NCBI GenBank assembly: GCA_015061725.1
Contig: SUVX01000003.1
Location: forward strand, 49,943 to 113,942
Direction of reading: 5' to 3'
Source: Lentisphaerota bacterium
Lineage (GTDB): Bacteria; Verrucomicrobiota; Lentisphaeria; Victivallales; Victivallaceae
DNA length: 64,000 nt
How positions within the stretch are numbered: the stretch's first letter is position 1; each line of letters begins with the position of its first letter. Below the pieces are notes generated by a model. The model was given only the letters and a program-made list of their open reading frames with translations, did no database searches and was not told the DNA's origin. Below, in pieces: positions 51,207-61,678 of the stretch. A program made the translations under genes and the position numbers.

Positions 51207-52037
51207 ATGTGCAAAAAATTATTGTTGTTGGTATGGCTTTTGCCATTCGTAAGTTTTGGCGGAACGGATGTATTGCAGTTGCGGTGCATTCCTTCTCCGA
51301 ATCTGCTCAAAAATGTTCAGTTCAGTAAAATTGATTCCAAGGGCAGACCTGAATCCTGGGTGTTTGACAATTGTTCAAAATCACCGCATTTCAAATCCCG
51401 GATTTTTCGGGATTCGGGTGTAGATGTTCTTGAAATTGATACCCCATGGCAGAAGTTCGGCTACTATCTGCAGAAAGTTGCAGTTCAGGAGGGCGTCTCT
51501 TATTATGCTTCTGTTGACGTTCAAAGTGATAATCCTGTACCGGCAATCTGGTTGCGGTGTATGGGTAAAAAAAATGCTGACGGCAAAGTTGCGGAAAAAC
51601 TGGAATATGTCATCAAAGCCTATTTGTATCACAGTGAAGAAAGAAAAGAGGTTTTGAAAGATTTTATTGATGAAAAATTGATAAGTACTTTAAGTGCAGA
51701 TGCTTGGAGCCGTATTGGCAAAGAGATTCAAATTCCGGAGAAAAAGCAGATGAAATCTCTGGATTTCCGTATCGGTATTTGTGGCGGCAACGCAGGAAAG
51801 GTCCGTCTGAGTAATCCTGTTTTCAGAAAGGCTGAAGCCGTATTGGAAATAAAAGTTTCCGGTAAAAATTGGCATTCCCTGACTGTAAAAGGAGCCAGAC
51901 CGTCATTTAAAAAACTTGACTCCGCAAAAGATATGCAGCTTGTTTCCGTTAAAATGCCACATGCAGGCAGGATTTACAAAGTGGAATTAAAAGGCGTAGA
52001 CGGCAGAATTGTTACCAGGGAGGTCACAAATGAATAA
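51207..52037 (+). CDS. Secreted protein, probable carbohydrate-binding type
   Basis: 276 residues from the ATG at 51207 (AAGGG 8 nt upstream), which starts a signal peptide MCKKLLLLVWLLPFVSFGG; two more upstream ATGs are in frame. The body is a beta-sandwich pattern typical of CBM4/9-like modules: PNLLKNVQFSKIDSKGRPE, VFDNCSKSPHF, YYLQKVAVQEGVSYYASVDV, DFRIGICGGNAGKVRLSNPVF. About 200 residues of it are the module, then a tail. No catalytic residues seen. First gene of the locus 3 operon; overlaps the next start by 8 nt. Confidence 0.8.
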   Translation: MCKKLLLLVWLLPFVSFGGTDVLQLRCIPSPNLLKNVQFSKIDSKGRPESWVFDNCSKSPHFKSRIFRDSGVDVLEIDTPWQKFGYYLQKVAVQEGVSYYASVDVQSDNPVPAIWLRCMGKKNADGKVAEKLEYVIKAYLYHSEERKEVLKDFIDEKLISTLSADAWSRIGKEIQIPEKKQMKSLDFRIGICGGNAGKVRLSNPVFRKAEAVLEIKVSGKNWHSLTVKGARPSFKKLDSAKDMQLVSVKMPHAGRIYKVELKGVDGRIVTREVTNE

Positions 52038-54942
52038 GATTTTGGGTACTATTTGCTTACTTACCGTCTTTTCCGCTTCAAGTCAACCGTTGCTGGAAAT
52101 CACAGAGTTTGGCAAAAAATCTCCGTCTGTACGAATCAAAATTGCCGGAAAAAATCAGGAGATTTCAGGTGAAAACTGGAATTGTTCCATTGAGAAAAAA
52201 TCCGGAAAAGTTAATCTCCGTACTTTGAAATTCCAAAGTTCTTTGCACGAACCGCTCCGTCTTGCAGTTAAATACACTCTGCCGCTGGATTTCAAACCGC
52301 TGCGTTTCTGGGACGGACATAAAGAACATCAAGTTCAAAAACTGCCGTTGGAACGCACTGATTTTCTGGAAGCCTTTCCGCTTGCCGTTGCGGATAATGG
52401 AAAAAAGGGAACGGCTCTCGGATTTGCCCCTGAAAATATTTTAAGCGGATTTTGCCGTTCTCTGACGGAAAAGTCTCTTATTCTTGAAACCCGTATAGTG
52501 GTTGATGACCGCAGAGTACAGACACTTGTCATTACGGAGTTTGATTTTAAGCCTGAATTCGGTTGGCGTAATGCGGTTGAAGATTATCAAAATGCGTTTC
52601 CGTCATATTTTCGTTCGATGAAGGGCGTAGATCGGAGAATCTACGGCGTGGGCGGCTATCTTTCCGGAGCGCATAAACAAAGAGCATTTCAGCTTCACTC
52701 CGCCCGTTTCAGCGGTATCAACTGGGAATGGACTTATGCTCCGTGGTATGAATCCGGCAACTGGTATCCGGTGGGAGCCGGTTGGCAAAAAGAAAAGAAC
52801 GAGTTCCGCAATTACGCAAAAATCCGCAGTAACGCCATGTTGACACGCGAAGAATATGATAATGCTCTGAAAACGCAGATACAATACGGTAATAAGAGTG
52901 CTGCAATGTTCTACTATATTCTTGTAAAAGATATCCATCAGAACGTTGCAAAATCTTACCATCTGGCGGTGCAGGGCAACAGCGGACTGCATTCTCTGCC
53001 TTCCAACCGCGGCAAGACAAAATCTGCATTTGCCCCGGGAAGTCTGCTTTTTGATTATCTCAAAGAACAGTTGAAACAGGTCGTTGATAATTATGAGGTT
53101 TCAGGATTTTCCTTTGATATGGCAAACAGCAGTTATCACTTTACAACACCGAGTCAGCTGGAATACGCTGTCGGCAGATCATGGTATGATGACGGCAGAA
53201 TTTATACTTCTGATACCGTTGCGCCGATACCGTTTGCCGACTATATCCATACGCTCAAACGCAACGGAAAACCCATGGGGACGATTTTTAATGCCGCATT
53301 GAGTAAATTTTCTCCTTTTACCATGTTCCGCTGCGATGCGGCAATTATGGAGGGACCTCCGCAATACAATTACTCCATCGTTCTGCCGCTGCGTTTGATT
53401 ATGGGGCGTAAGCCGTTTTCGTTCTGGCATTTTACACCCGCTGTTTCAGACGGGATCAAAACAGGATTTCTTGCCAATGATCCGGTTGGAAAAGCCAGGG
53501 TGAATCTCGGATTGAAGCAGTTTTATCTTCTGAAATGTTATGAATTGGGTGCCAATCCGATGAATTGGGAAACTATTGACGGATTCTGGAAAAATCATCT
53601 GCCGGTTTTGCGGGTATTGAGTGAAGCAGGCTATCATCCTGTTTCTGCCGTCAAAGACTCCGGAACGTTTTGGGTCGGACGTTTCGGAGACGGGTGCAGA
53701 ACGCTGTTGACTGTCAGCAATCCCGGGAAAGAAAAAGTTACCCGTACCCTGAGAGTAGTCAACAGTTATCTCGGAAAAGATAAATATGTTTTCTTTCCGC
53801 AGCAGGGAAAATTAAGACAGAAAATATCCAATGGAGAAACTGTTTTCAAGTTGACTCTTGCCCCCAAAGAAGTCATTGTTTTGCGGACTGTTGCAGTTAA
53901 AGGAAATATTTCAGAATTCACCGCAAGTGCAGAAAATTTGAATCTTACGTTTATCGCAGACAAGCCTTTTACTTTTGAACTGCCGTCTGAAGACTGTTAC
54001 GGACGCCGTATTCCCGGAGATAAGAACGGTATTTTTTCGGGCAGAGCTGATAAAAGCAAAAAATTGGTCATGCTGCCTGCGTGCGGTATCTTTGCGGACT
54101 CCGAATCCATGGTTGCGATGCTCAACAAGGAAACGGTTCCTGAGATTGAAGCAGGTAAGGCTCCTGAAATTCAAACTGCTGCAGAAATGGTTGCAATGTA
54201 CCGTTCCCACGTTAAGGCAAGTATGCTTTACTGCGGAAAAATAAACAATCGTGAACCCGGATTTATGAGAGCCGATTTGTGCAAAGCTGATCTTAAAATC
54301 ACGGTTCCCGGTGTGGGGCAGGGCGGTAAAAGAATCTGTGTCGGCACTCTTGCCGATTTTCCCGGATTCAAAGTTCCTGAAAATTTTGCAGGTGCTTTCC
54401 TTGCCATGCCGGATTCCCATACACTCTGGATTGGCGGCAGAACTCCGGCTGAAGTCCGTAAGGCGGCTGATATGTATTTTTCAATATTGGATAAAAGTCA
54501 ATTATCAGTTGTTAAAGTTGACTTCAAAAATCCTGCAGGATGGGGAGGAAATGAAAAATTTGTTGCAGGAAAAGGACAGAAGTATTTGCAGATAACCGGC
54601 AATCCTGAGAAGAAAAACAACAACTGGCGTTACCAGTGGCATCCGGTTGCAGGCGCAAAAGGAGGAGATGAAGTTGCCTTTACTGTATCATGCAAACTTG
54701 AAAAACTCTCATCCGGAAAAGTTCAACTTGGTGTATATGAGTTTGCTGATGAAAAAGGACGCAAGTCTCTACGCTTTTCTTCGGTTGAAGTCAAGGCAGG
54801 TTTTTCGTGGCAAACAATTTCAGGTAAAGTCAAACTGCATAAAAACACCCGGATGGCCCGGTTTTATTTTCTCTGCCGCAATCTGGGAAAATCTGATGTT
54901 TTTCAGGTAAGAAGTCTTGAATTATCCACAATTACAAAATAA
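52030..54942 (+). CDS. Very large secreted protein of locus 3, putative glycosidase
   Basis: 970 residues from the ATG at 52030 (GGGAGG upstream, 8-nt overlap with the previous gene). Signal peptide [18 protein letters not shown]. Residues about 20-180 beta-rich; about 185-545 probably a TIM-barrel ([53 protein letters not shown], with candidate Asp and Glu); about 550-650 a beta domain ([17 protein letters not shown]); residues about 660-830 have a Rossmann-like glycosidase-accessory pattern ([19 protein letters not shown]); the last 140 a CBM-like sandwich ([17 protein letters not shown]). Family not identified. Confidence 0.82.
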   Translation: MNKILGTICLLTVFSASSQPLLEITEFGKKSPSVRIKIAGKNQEISGENWNCSIEKKSGKVNLRTLKFQSSLHEPLRLAVKYTLPLDFKPLRFWDGHKEHQVQKLPLERTDFLEAFPLAVADNGKKGTALGFAPENILSGFCRSLTEKSLILETRIVVDDRRVQTLVITEFDFKPEFGWRNAVEDYQNAFPSYFRSMKGVDRRIYGVGGYLSGAHKQRAFQLHSARFSGINWEWTYAPWYESGNWYPVGAGWQKEKNEFRNYAKIRSNAMLTREEYDNALKTQIQYGNKSAAMFYYILVKDIHQNVAKSYHLAVQGNSGLHSLPSNRGKTKSAFAPGSLLFDYLKEQLKQVVDNYEVSGFSFDMANSSYHFTTPSQLEYAVGRSWYDDGRIYTSDTVAPIPFADYIHTLKRNGKPMGTIFNAALSKFSPFTMFRCDAAIMEGPPQYNYSIVLPLRLIMGRKPFSFWHFTPAVSDGIKTGFLANDPVGKARVNLGLKQFYLLKCYELGANPMNWETIDGFWKNHLPVLRVLSEAGYHPVSAVKDSGTFWVGRFGDGCRTLLTVSNPGKEKVTRTLRVVNSYLGKDKYVFFPQQGKLRQKISNGETVFKLTLAPKEVIVLRTVAVKGNISEFTASAENLNLTFIADKPFTFELPSEDCYGRRIPGDKNGIFSGRADKSKKLVMLPACGIFADSESMVAMLNKETVPEIEAGKAPEIQTAAEMVAMYRSHVKASMLYCGKINNREPGFMRADLCKADLKITVPGVGQGGKRICVGTLADFPGFKVPENFAGAFLAMPDSHTLWIGGRTPAEVRKAADMYFSILDKSQLSVVKVDFKNPAGWGGNEKFVAGKGQKYLQITGNPEKKNNNWRYQWHPVAGAKGGDEVAFTVSCKLEKLSSGKVQLGVYEFADEKGRKSLRFSSVEVKAGFSWQTISGKVKLHKNTRMARFYFLCRNLGKSDVFQVRSLELSTITK

Positions 54943-54956
54943 AAGGAGTTGGTTTT

Positions 54957-55694
54957 ATGAAACAGAAATTTACGCTGATTGAACTTTTGGTCGTCATTGC
55001 CATTATCGCCATTTTGGCGGCTATGCTTATGCCCGCACTGCAAAGTGCCAGAGAAAGAGGACGTGCTGCCAGTTGCTCAAACAATCTGAAACATATCGGC
55101 TCAGCTGCAGCGCAGTACGGCAGTGATTATGACGGTTATTTTCTGCATTATCAGGGCTTGTCTCCGTGGTATTCTGCGATGAATAAACTCAGCAGTTATC
55201 TCGGTGGACCGGCTAAATTAACGAGTGCCGATCAGGCTCTGTTGCCCGCGATCTTCAAATGTCCCTCTGCACCGCACAAAGAGCGTATGGTTCCGTATGG
55301 ATTTGCTTACAATCCGCAAACGGCAAAGTATTATACACTCCCGCTTTTCAAACTTACCAGATATCCGACCAATGCGGGCAATTCATTTACCGTGGAATTC
55401 GGAACTCCCGGAAATACGTTTATTGCCGGAGATGCATTTTGTTCAACTTCCGGAAAAGAGACCAATTCCTGTTTAAGCACCGGAGACAATGTTGCCAGCG
55501 GTTATGCGATTCCGAGTTTGCGCCACAAACAAAGCGGAAATTATGTGTTTGTCGATGGTCATGTTCAGGCAATTACTTCCAACGATCTTCTTTGCGGAAC
55601 ATATACCGTGAAATTCGGCACCTGCACGCCGAACTGGAGACCGCTGAGAAGATACTTTTTCCTGACGGATGCTCCCGGCGTATATCAGCATTAA
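54957..55694 (+). CDS. Prepilin-like secreted protein, locus 3
   Basis: 245 residues; AAAGGAG 8 nt upstream of the [15 protein letters not shown] then a hydrophobic helix, ending [18 protein letters not shown]; the C-terminal part has [19 protein letters not shown] (H-x9-DG). The third such protein in the window, here in the middle of the operon, 14 bp after the large secreted protein. Role unknown. Confidence 0.93.
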   Translation: MKQKFTLIELLVVIAIIAILAAMLMPALQSARERGRAASCSNNLKHIGSAAAQYGSDYDGYFLHYQGLSPWYSAMNKLSSYLGGPAKLTSADQALLPAIFKCPSAPHKERMVPYGFAYNPQTAKYYTLPLFKLTRYPTNAGNSFTVEFGTPGNTFIAGDAFCSTSGKETNSCLSTGDNVASGYAIPSLRHKQSGNYVFVDGHVQAITSNDLLCGTYTVKFGTCTPNWRPLRRYFFLTDAPGVYQH

Positions 55695-55716
55695 ATCACA
55701 TCGGACTCTTGATAAA

Positions 55717-58419
55717 ATGGAATATCTTTGCGGACAATATTTTCTCAACAGTGATTTGCGGGCAGACGAAATCCGCCAACATATACGCGAACTTTGTAAT
55801 GCCGGGTATGAGACGGTTTTTCTTCATGCCCGTGCCGGACTTAAAACCCCTTATCTTTCGCAGGATTGGTTTGATGCGTTAGACGTTGCCGTTGATGAAC
55901 TGGTAAGCAGCGGTATGAAGTTTGCCATTTGGGATGAAGACAATTTTCCATCAGGAGATGCCGGAAACAGAATCTGCTGTTCTTATCCTGAATTTGCCTC
56001 CTCCCGTCTGGAGTTTCAGATAAGTGAGGCAAAAGCGGGGCAAAAGACGATAAAATATTTTTCTGCCGGCAGTGCCTTTGCCGGTTGCTTTGCTGTTTAT
56101 GAAGATGGAACTCTTTGCAATCTCAAAGACCATTGCGGAACTTTGCGTGAAAGTTGGCAAAAGAGCCGAATTCAGTCATCTGCGTATTCTGCAACTGCAA
56201 CGCTGCCTTATCCGCATCGCCGCAGAGCGATGGAAACTTCGCGGTATGCCGTTTTATGGACCCCCGACCAGGATTGCCGTCTTGTCTGTATTGAGTGTAT
56301 CCACAGTACTCCGGGAAATCACAGCGGGGATTTACTGAATCCTGAAGCAACTCAAACGCTGATTGATTTGACTCATGCGGAATATGAACGCCGTTTCAAA
56401 AACAAAATGAAATATTGTTCTGCCTCGTTTATGGATGAACCGTGTCCAGCCGGGGAGTATCCGTGGACACGGCATTTTCCTGAAGAATTTTTCAAAGATC
56501 ACGGTTATGATTTAACGGAACTTCTGCCGCATATCGGAATGAATATAGATGAAACTTCTGTTAAAATCCGCAACGATTACCGCAAAACACTGCACCGTCT
56601 ACTCTGTCAGAATTATCTTGAACCGGTGAAAAAATGGCTCAACGTCAGAAATATTGACAGTACAGGACATCTCACACGTTCTGAAGATATTTCATGGTCC
56701 GCACTTTACTGGCCCAATCAGCTGCGTTGTTTCAAGTATCTGGATATTCCCTGCTGTGATCCTCTGGGGGCAGGAGTCGGAGAAATGGGTGCTTCTGCCC
56801 ATCACATCGGCATAAAACTTGTCTCATCCGCAGCCCGTCTTTTCGGTAAAAAAGCCGCCGGAGCAGATGCGTTTGCCGTCGGCGGAGATACAATAAGTTT
56901 GAGTGATTTGACTTTTGTGTTGAATTATCATCTGGTTATGGGTGTTACCTGGTTCAATGTTCACGGCTTGTACTACACGCTTGAGGGGGCTCGGCGTGAT
57001 GAAGCACCACCGTCGCTTTTTGTTCAGCACTCTCAATGGCCGCACATGAAAACATTTCTTAATTACCTTAAAAAACGGTGTGACCAGTTGAACGGCGTTC
57101 ACGTCTGCAATCTTGAATTGCTTTATCCTGCCACTGCATTGCAGAGCAGTCTGCCGGAGGAGTTGTATCCGGCAGAGGCGTTACATCTTACCGCAGAAAA
57201 ACTCCTGTCGCACCAATGGGATTTTGAATTGATCGACGAAGTCACTTTATCGGAACAGGATCCGTCTGATTTTGTCAGACTCCGTCCGTATTTTCTGGTT
57301 GCTCATGCTTCTGTGATTGAGCGCAGTACAGCGTTGTGGTTCAAGCGTTATGCCGCTGCCGGAGGTACTTTGCTTATCACCGGAATAATTCCGCAAATTC
57401 TTTCGGGGAATGATTCTGAAAATACTGAATTCCGCTCATTTTTTGAAAAACATTTCTGCACGGATTTCTGTGATAAGATTTGCGGTGTTGCGTTGTCAGG
57501 AAAAAATGTTGAACAAATTCTGATTCGTCAAATTTGCAAAGATAATGAAATCCGGACATTTTTGTTCAATCGGGGTAATCAGACATTCCGTGGCAATTTT
57601 GCAGGTACTGATATTGAAATTGCACCGGGTGAGGGGGGATTTGCAGATGAATTATCTGTGAAAAATAATTTTCCGGAATTGGAAATTTCTTCATGGAAAC
57701 TTAAGTTTTCTTCCAACAGCGTTCCGTTGTATTATTGGGAATCATCTTCGCTGAAAGCATTTGACCTGCTGAGCAAAAACAATACCGGACTTTATCCGGT
57801 TGCGGAAAGCGGCGATTATTATTCTGTATTTACCATTGATTCTCCGTTGGAAAAAGTTTTTTTCACAACTGAAGAAGAATCTCTCAGACACGTGGAATTT
57901 TTCCTCAACGGAACGCCGTTGAAAAATTATCAAAAAGCTGATTTCCGTGACTGCCGTGAGGTGGAGTGCGAAATAACCTCTCTGCTGAAAACTGGACGGA
58001 ATATTTTAACCTGTTGCGGCGAACTTATGAAAAATCCGCCGTATTTGCGGGGAAATTTCAAAGTCCGTTTCCCACTGGGAAATTGCGGATACCCGGTGCT
58101 GTCTTCTGCGCCGGAAGTGTTTGAACTTGCAATGCCGAAAGATTTCCGAAATCTCGGATACGGATCGTTTTCAGGGACTGCTGTGTATGAAGGGAAGACC
58201 AATGTCGGAAAAAGTGGTGTATACTCTCTGAAACTTGACACCGAAAAAGATTCCGTTAAAATTTTTGTTGACGGAAAAGAATACGGTACATTGTTTACCC
58301 CACCGTATCAGCTTGAACTTGAACTTAACTTCGGAGAACACGACATTCGTCTGGAGCTGTGCAATGCTTCCGGTAATCGTGATATTCTTGCCGGAGTACC
58401 GGCAGGCTTGCAAAGTTGA
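55717..58419 (+). CDS. GH106-like glycoside hydrolase (alpha-L-rhamnosidase type), cytoplasmic
   Basis: 900 residues from the ATG at 55717; a start at 55669 is possible but overlaps the preceding gene, and homology begins MEYLCGQYFLNSDLRADEI, so 55717 is preferred although the ribosome site is poor. No signal peptide. Matching GH106-type patterns: EIRQHIRELCNAGYETVFLHARAGL, then KTPYLSQDWFDAL, IWDEDNFPSGDAGN, SFMDEPCPAGEYPWTRHF with the catalytic-type Asp/Glu, ADAFAVGGDTISLSD, and GVTWFNVHGLYYT. The C-terminal 300 residues are beta domains (VEFFLNGTPLKNY, KIFVDGKEYGTLF). Rhamnose release from pectin-like or other glycans is the likely task. Last of the operon; a palindrome (58473-58513) follows. 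Confidence 0.8.
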   Translation: MEYLCGQYFLNSDLRADEIRQHIRELCNAGYETVFLHARAGLKTPYLSQDWFDALDVAVDELVSSGMKFAIWDEDNFPSGDAGNRICCSYPEFASSRLEFQISEAKAGQKTIKYFSAGSAFAGCFAVYEDGTLCNLKDHCGTLRESWQKSRIQSSAYSATATLPYPHRRRAMETSRYAVLWTPDQDCRLVCIECIHSTPGNHSGDLLNPEATQTLIDLTHAEYERRFKNKMKYCSASFMDEPCPAGEYPWTRHFPEEFFKDHGYDLTELLPHIGMNIDETSVKIRNDYRKTLHRLLCQNYLEPVKKWLNVRNIDSTGHLTRSEDISWSALYWPNQLRCFKYLDIPCCDPLGAGVGEMGASAHHIGIKLVSSAARLFGKKAAGADAFAVGGDTISLSDLTFVLNYHLVMGVTWFNVHGLYYTLEGARRDEAPPSLFVQHSQWPHMKTFLNYLKKRCDQLNGVHVCNLELLYPATALQSSLPEELYPAEALHLTAEKLLSHQWDFELIDEVTLSEQDPSDFVRLRPYFLVAHASVIERSTALWFKRYAAAGGTLLITGIIPQILSGNDSENTEFRSFFEKHFCTDFCDKICGVALSGKNVEQILIRQICKDNEIRTFLFNRGNQTFRGNFAGTDIEIAPGEGGFADELSVKNNFPELEISSWKLKFSSNSVPLYYWESSSLKAFDLLSKNNTGLYPVAESGDYYSVFTIDSPLEKVFFTTEEESLRHVEFFLNGTPLKNYQKADFRDCREVECEITSLLKTGRNILTCCGELMKNPPYLRGNFKVRFPLGNCGYPVLSSAPEVFELAMPKDFRNLGYGSFSGTAVYEGKTNVGKSGVYSLKLDTEKDSVKIFVDGKEYGTLFTPPYQLELELNFGEHDIRLELCNASGNRDILAGVPAGLQS

Positions 58420-58472
58420 ATCTTCATATTGAGAAAAACATCATCGGTTTGTTCCGTTGTTGAAAGGAAGGA

Positions 58473-58513
58473 CAGAGGAAAACTTCTTTTTTATGCGAAA
58501 AGAAGTTTTCCTC
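58473..58513. repeat. Palindromic repeat element, copy F (core only)
   Basis: Perfect 17-bp arms AGAGGAAAACTTCTTTT / AAAAGAAGTTTTCCTCT around 7 nt. Lies after the GH106-like stop and before the promoter of the next gene; works as a likely terminator even without a long T-run. Confidence 0.92.
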
Positions 58514-58583
58514 TTCCCTCTTTGCTTGAAAAAAACAAAATAAATGCTACTTTAATCTCAGACAATACAAGGAATTTTACCCT

Positions 58584-59825
58584 ATGAATAATAATACTGT
58601 TAAACTGGGCGTGATCGGTCTCGGACCGCGCGCGGAAACTCTGCTTGCAACTCTCCGTGATTTTTCTCAGGAGGAGTGTTGCGTAACTGCCGTATGCGAT
58701 ATCAATCCGGAAAGAGTCAATTTTACCTGTGAACTTTTCAGAAAAAATAATCTGCCAATTCCCGCCGTCTATTCAAAGCATACGGAACTGCTCGCTGATA
58801 AAAATGTGGATGCCGTCCTGATCCCCACCTCCTGGAATTCCCATCTTGCCATTGCCAAAGATGCCATGAAAGCTGGCAAATATGCCGGTATTGAAGTCGG
58901 CGGCGCCTCTTCTGTTGAAGAACTCTGGCAGCTTGTCCACAACGCCGAAGAATACGGCGGCTCCTGCATGATGCTTGAAAACTGCTGCTACGGCAGAAAC
59001 GAATTGATGGTTATGAATCTTGTCCGCAAAGGTATGTTCGGAGAACTTGTCCATTGTTCCTGCGGCTACGAGCATGATATCGGTGCCGAACTTGTCGGAG
59101 AAGAAAGATGCGGCACGGAACGCGCCGTCCATAACCTGAAACGCAACTGCGATCTTTACCCCACGCACGGACTCGGTCCCATTGCAAAAATTCTCAACAT
59201 CAACAGAGGAAACCGCTTTTTGAGTATCTGTTCTTTTGCCTCAAAAGCCTGCGGATTCAAGCAGCGGGCAAAGGAACTGGGAGCTGCTGTCACGGACTAT
59301 GCCATGGGAGATGTGGTTTCAAGCATCATCAAATGTGCCAACGGCGAAACGATTGCCCTGACGCACAGCATTTCTCTGCCCCGTCCTTACTCCCGCGACT
59401 GCCGTGTTCAGGGAACAAAGGGTATCTGGCTTGAAGATGCCAAAGGTATTTTTATTGAAGGCATCAGCGAAACGCAAATCAATATTGACGTTGCCGGAAA
59501 TCCCTATTCCTCCCACCTCTGGGATCCGGTTGACAAATTCTATGAGGAATACGATCACCCCATCTGGAAAGAGTTCCGCGACAATCCGACCGGCGGACAC
59601 GGCGGTATGGATACACTTGCATTGAGAGCATTTCTTGATGCCGTCCGCAACCGGACTGTTCCGCCCATTGACGTTTATGACTGCGCCGCATGGATGGCGG
59701 TGACCGCCCTTTCTGAAGCCTCCATTGCTGCCGGAAGCGTTCCTGTTCCTTTCCCCGACTTCACCAACGGTAAATGGATTTATCCTGCCGGAGAGAAAAT
59801 TTCAAAGTGGGATCTTAACAGCTGA
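58584..59825 (+). CDS. Gfo/Idh/MocA-family oxidoreductase of locus 3
   Basis: 413 residues; AAGGA 10 nt upstream of the ATG. Rossmann part VKLGVIGLGPRAETLLATL (about 6-24), TAVCDINPERV, then a family signature with a substitution: IEVGGASSVEELW where EKP is usual, so the conserved Lys is replaced. C-terminal domain holds DLYPTHGLGPIAKIL, typical of the alpha-N-acetylgalactosaminidase/oxidoreductase branch that uses NAD. A possible promoter TTGAAA-16-TACTTT lies at 58526-58553. It may be a sugar dehydrogenase or a redox-cycling glycosidase. In one transcription unit with the isomerase 24 bp downstream. Confidence 0.88.
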   Translation: MNNNTVKLGVIGLGPRAETLLATLRDFSQEECCVTAVCDINPERVNFTCELFRKNNLPIPAVYSKHTELLADKNVDAVLIPTSWNSHLAIAKDAMKAGKYAGIEVGGASSVEELWQLVHNAEEYGGSCMMLENCCYGRNELMVMNLVRKGMFGELVHCSCGYEHDIGAELVGEERCGTERAVHNLKRNCDLYPTHGLGPIAKILNINRGNRFLSICSFASKACGFKQRAKELGAAVTDYAMGDVVSSIIKCANGETIALTHSISLPRPYSRDCRVQGTKGIWLEDAKGIFIEGISETQINIDVAGNPYSSHLWDPVDKFYEEYDHPIWKEFRDNPTGGHGGMDTLALRAFLDAVRNRTVPPIDVYDCAAWMAVTALSEASIAAGSVPVPFPDFTNGKWIYPAGEKISKWDLNS

Positions 59826-59849
59826 TTTTAAATAATCGAGCAGAGAAAG

Positions 59850-60770
59850 ATGAACAGCAAACTGCCGTTATTGTCATGGGGGGCGCCTGTCAGCGGAGAC
59901 AGAGCCTGTATTTCAGCGCATTTGAATCAATTTGCAGAAGCGGGCATTCACCGGTTGAATCTTGATGTTGCCAATGTCCGCCGCTGTTGGGAGGAACCGG
60001 GATTCGGTACTCTTTTACGCAAGTGTGCTGAAAAAGCGGGATTGGATATTTTTGACGTCCATGCGCCGCACGGTTCGATTGAATCTCTGGGGTATCCCGT
60101 AAAAGAAGATGAAATGTTTGCCGTTGACTCCATTAAAAAGAGCATTGCAGCTGCTTCTGAACTCGGCGCTCGGACGGTAACTGTTCACACTTCCCGGACT
60201 CTTTTGACCGGAGAGCGCGCGCCCGGCGGCGTGGAATATCCCTCGGTCGATCTGCCGCGCGCCAAATCGTGTATTTGCCGTCAGTTGGATATTTTGCTTC
60301 CCTATGCTGAAAAAATGCAGGTGGTGATTGCCGTTGAAAACCTCTTTCTGCCCTCATCGACCGGAGACTTTCTCAATACGGTGATAAAAGAGTATGATTC
60401 TGCGTATCTCGGATACTGTTACGATTCCGGACACGCTCTGCTGCTTGAAGATTTCCCCGGTAAAAATTTTGAAGACATTGCCGGATGGATACGCTGCGGC
60501 TGGGAGAATGACTGTGTTATTCCGCAGGGCAGTCAGCTGGATGCCATGCTTGAAAATATCATCACCTGTCATCTGCACGATAACAACGGTATCGGCGATC
60601 TGCACGTTCTTCCGGGACTCGGTATTGCGGATTGGAAAAATATCGTTAAAAAACTTGAAACCGCGCCGCGTTTGATTTCCATTCAGTCTGAAATCAAAGC
60701 GTATGATACGGCAGAAGTTTCTCTTGAAGAACAGCTTGACAGTTTCAAACAGGCAGGCTTTACTCTTTGA
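59850..60770 (+). CDS. Sugar phosphate isomerase/epimerase-type TIM-barrel protein
   Basis: 306 residues of the xylose isomerase-like TIM-barrel family. Metal ligand motifs: FDVHAPHGSIE (about 68-79), VVIAVENLFL (Glu about 160), YCYDSGHALLLEDF (Asp/His), and CHLHDNNGIGDLHVLPGLG, ending ISIQSEIKAY. These enzymes isomerise or epimerise sugars or open-chain intermediates. With the oxidoreductase upstream it forms a small catabolic pair, likely processing the product of locus 3 glycosidases. Confidence 0.9.
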   Translation: MNSKLPLLSWGAPVSGDRACISAHLNQFAEAGIHRLNLDVANVRRCWEEPGFGTLLRKCAEKAGLDIFDVHAPHGSIESLGYPVKEDEMFAVDSIKKSIAAASELGARTVTVHTSRTLLTGERAPGGVEYPSVDLPRAKSCICRQLDILLPYAEKMQVVIAVENLFLPSSTGDFLNTVIKEYDSAYLGYCYDSGHALLLEDFPGKNFEDIAGWIRCGWENDCVIPQGSQLDAMLENIITCHLHDNNGIGDLHVLPGLGIADWKNIVKKLETAPRLISIQSEIKAYDTAEVSLEEQLDSFKQAGFTL

Positions 60771-60773
60771 AAT

Positions 60774-60830
60774 CAAGGGAGGGAAAAGAGAGAGTTTTGC
60801 CGAAAAGTCTTTCTTTCCCCCTGATTCCCT
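60774..60830. repeat. Palindromic repeat element, copy G (degenerate)
   Basis: Arms AATCAAGGGAGGGAAAAGA and CTTTCTTTCCCCCTGATTCCCT pair imperfectly around GAGAGTTTTGCCGAAAAGT. Placed between convergent genes (stops 60770 and 60875). A worn copy of the family, or a terminator that only resembles it. Confidence 0.6.
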
Positions 60831-60874
60831 CACTGGTGCCGCGACATAAAGATTATTACAATCCGTAACGTTTT

Positions 60875-61678
60875 TCAGCGTTCCGTAAAACGTTGAAACT
60901 TTTCAACGACTTCCATCAGCATCGGCGGAATTTTTGCGATTCCGTCTTTGCGGATTTCTTCCGGAATACCGTAAAAGGCTTCGGCAATGCTTCCTGTCAT
61001 GGCGGCGATGGTATCGCTGTCGCCGCCCAAACTTACGGCAGTACGGATGGCATCTTCAAAATCAGAGGATTCCAGAAAAGCCTCAATTGCCTGCGGTACG
61101 CTGTGGGCGCACTCCAGACTGCCGATGTAGGAATTGCGGATTCCGTCAATGGTGAAGTCAAGACGGTAATACTTTTCATTGATGTACGCGCGGATCTTCT
61201 CTTTATCTTTGGTCGTTCTTGCAAGAAAAATTGCAGCAGCAACGGCTTGAGCGCCCTTGATTCCCTCGGGGTGATTATGGGTGACTTCTGCGCTTATTTT
61301 TGCCATTTCCTCCACTTTTTCCAGCGAATCAAACAGCCAGCCGACGGGGGAAACCCGCATGGCTGAACCGTTTGAAAAACTGTTGTAAGGTTTTTTGTCA
61401 AGATAATCCGACATCCATCTGCGGAAACTTTTTCCGTAAGGCACATTCTGAAAACAATTGCCGAACTCTTTGAGATTGTCAATAAGAGCATGACGCAAAT
61501 CAACAATTCTCGGTTGTTTCAAATGTGCCAGAAATGCTTCTGCCACAGCGCAGGTCAAAACAGAATCGTCTGTAACTTTTGACCTGCTGACAAACAGAGG
61601 AAAATCCTTTCTTTTGATGTTCTTTTCCTGAGCTTCATAGGGGGAACCGATGATATCTCCGATAATTGCACCAAGCAT
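60875..61678 (-). CDS. ADP-ribosylglycohydrolase family protein
   Basis: 267 residues of the DraG/ARH fold. Mg-binding motifs: GAIIGDIIGSPYE (residues 3-15), VTDDSVLTCAVAEAFL (about 36-51), GSAMRVSPVGWLF, and the C-terminal SLGGDSDTIAAMTGSIAEAFYG. Such proteins remove ADP-ribose from proteins, DNA or small molecules. No ADP-ribosyltransferase is visible nearby, so the substrate is open. Its ATG overlaps the metG stop (TAATG), so expression is coupled to metG. Confidence 0.92.
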   Translation of the reverse strand: MLGAIIGDIIGSPYEAQEKNIKRKDFPLFVSRSKVTDDSVLTCAVAEAFLAHLKQPRIVDLRHALIDNLKEFGNCFQNVPYGKSFRRWMSDYLDKKPYNSFSNGSAMRVSPVGWLFDSLEKVEEMAKISAEVTHNHPEGIKGAQAVAAAIFLARTTKDKEKIRAYINEKYYRLDFTIDGIRNSYIGSLECAHSVPQAIEAFLESSDFEDAIRTAVSLGGDSDTIAAMTGSIAEAFYGIPEEIRKDGIAKIPPMLMEVVEKFQRFTER

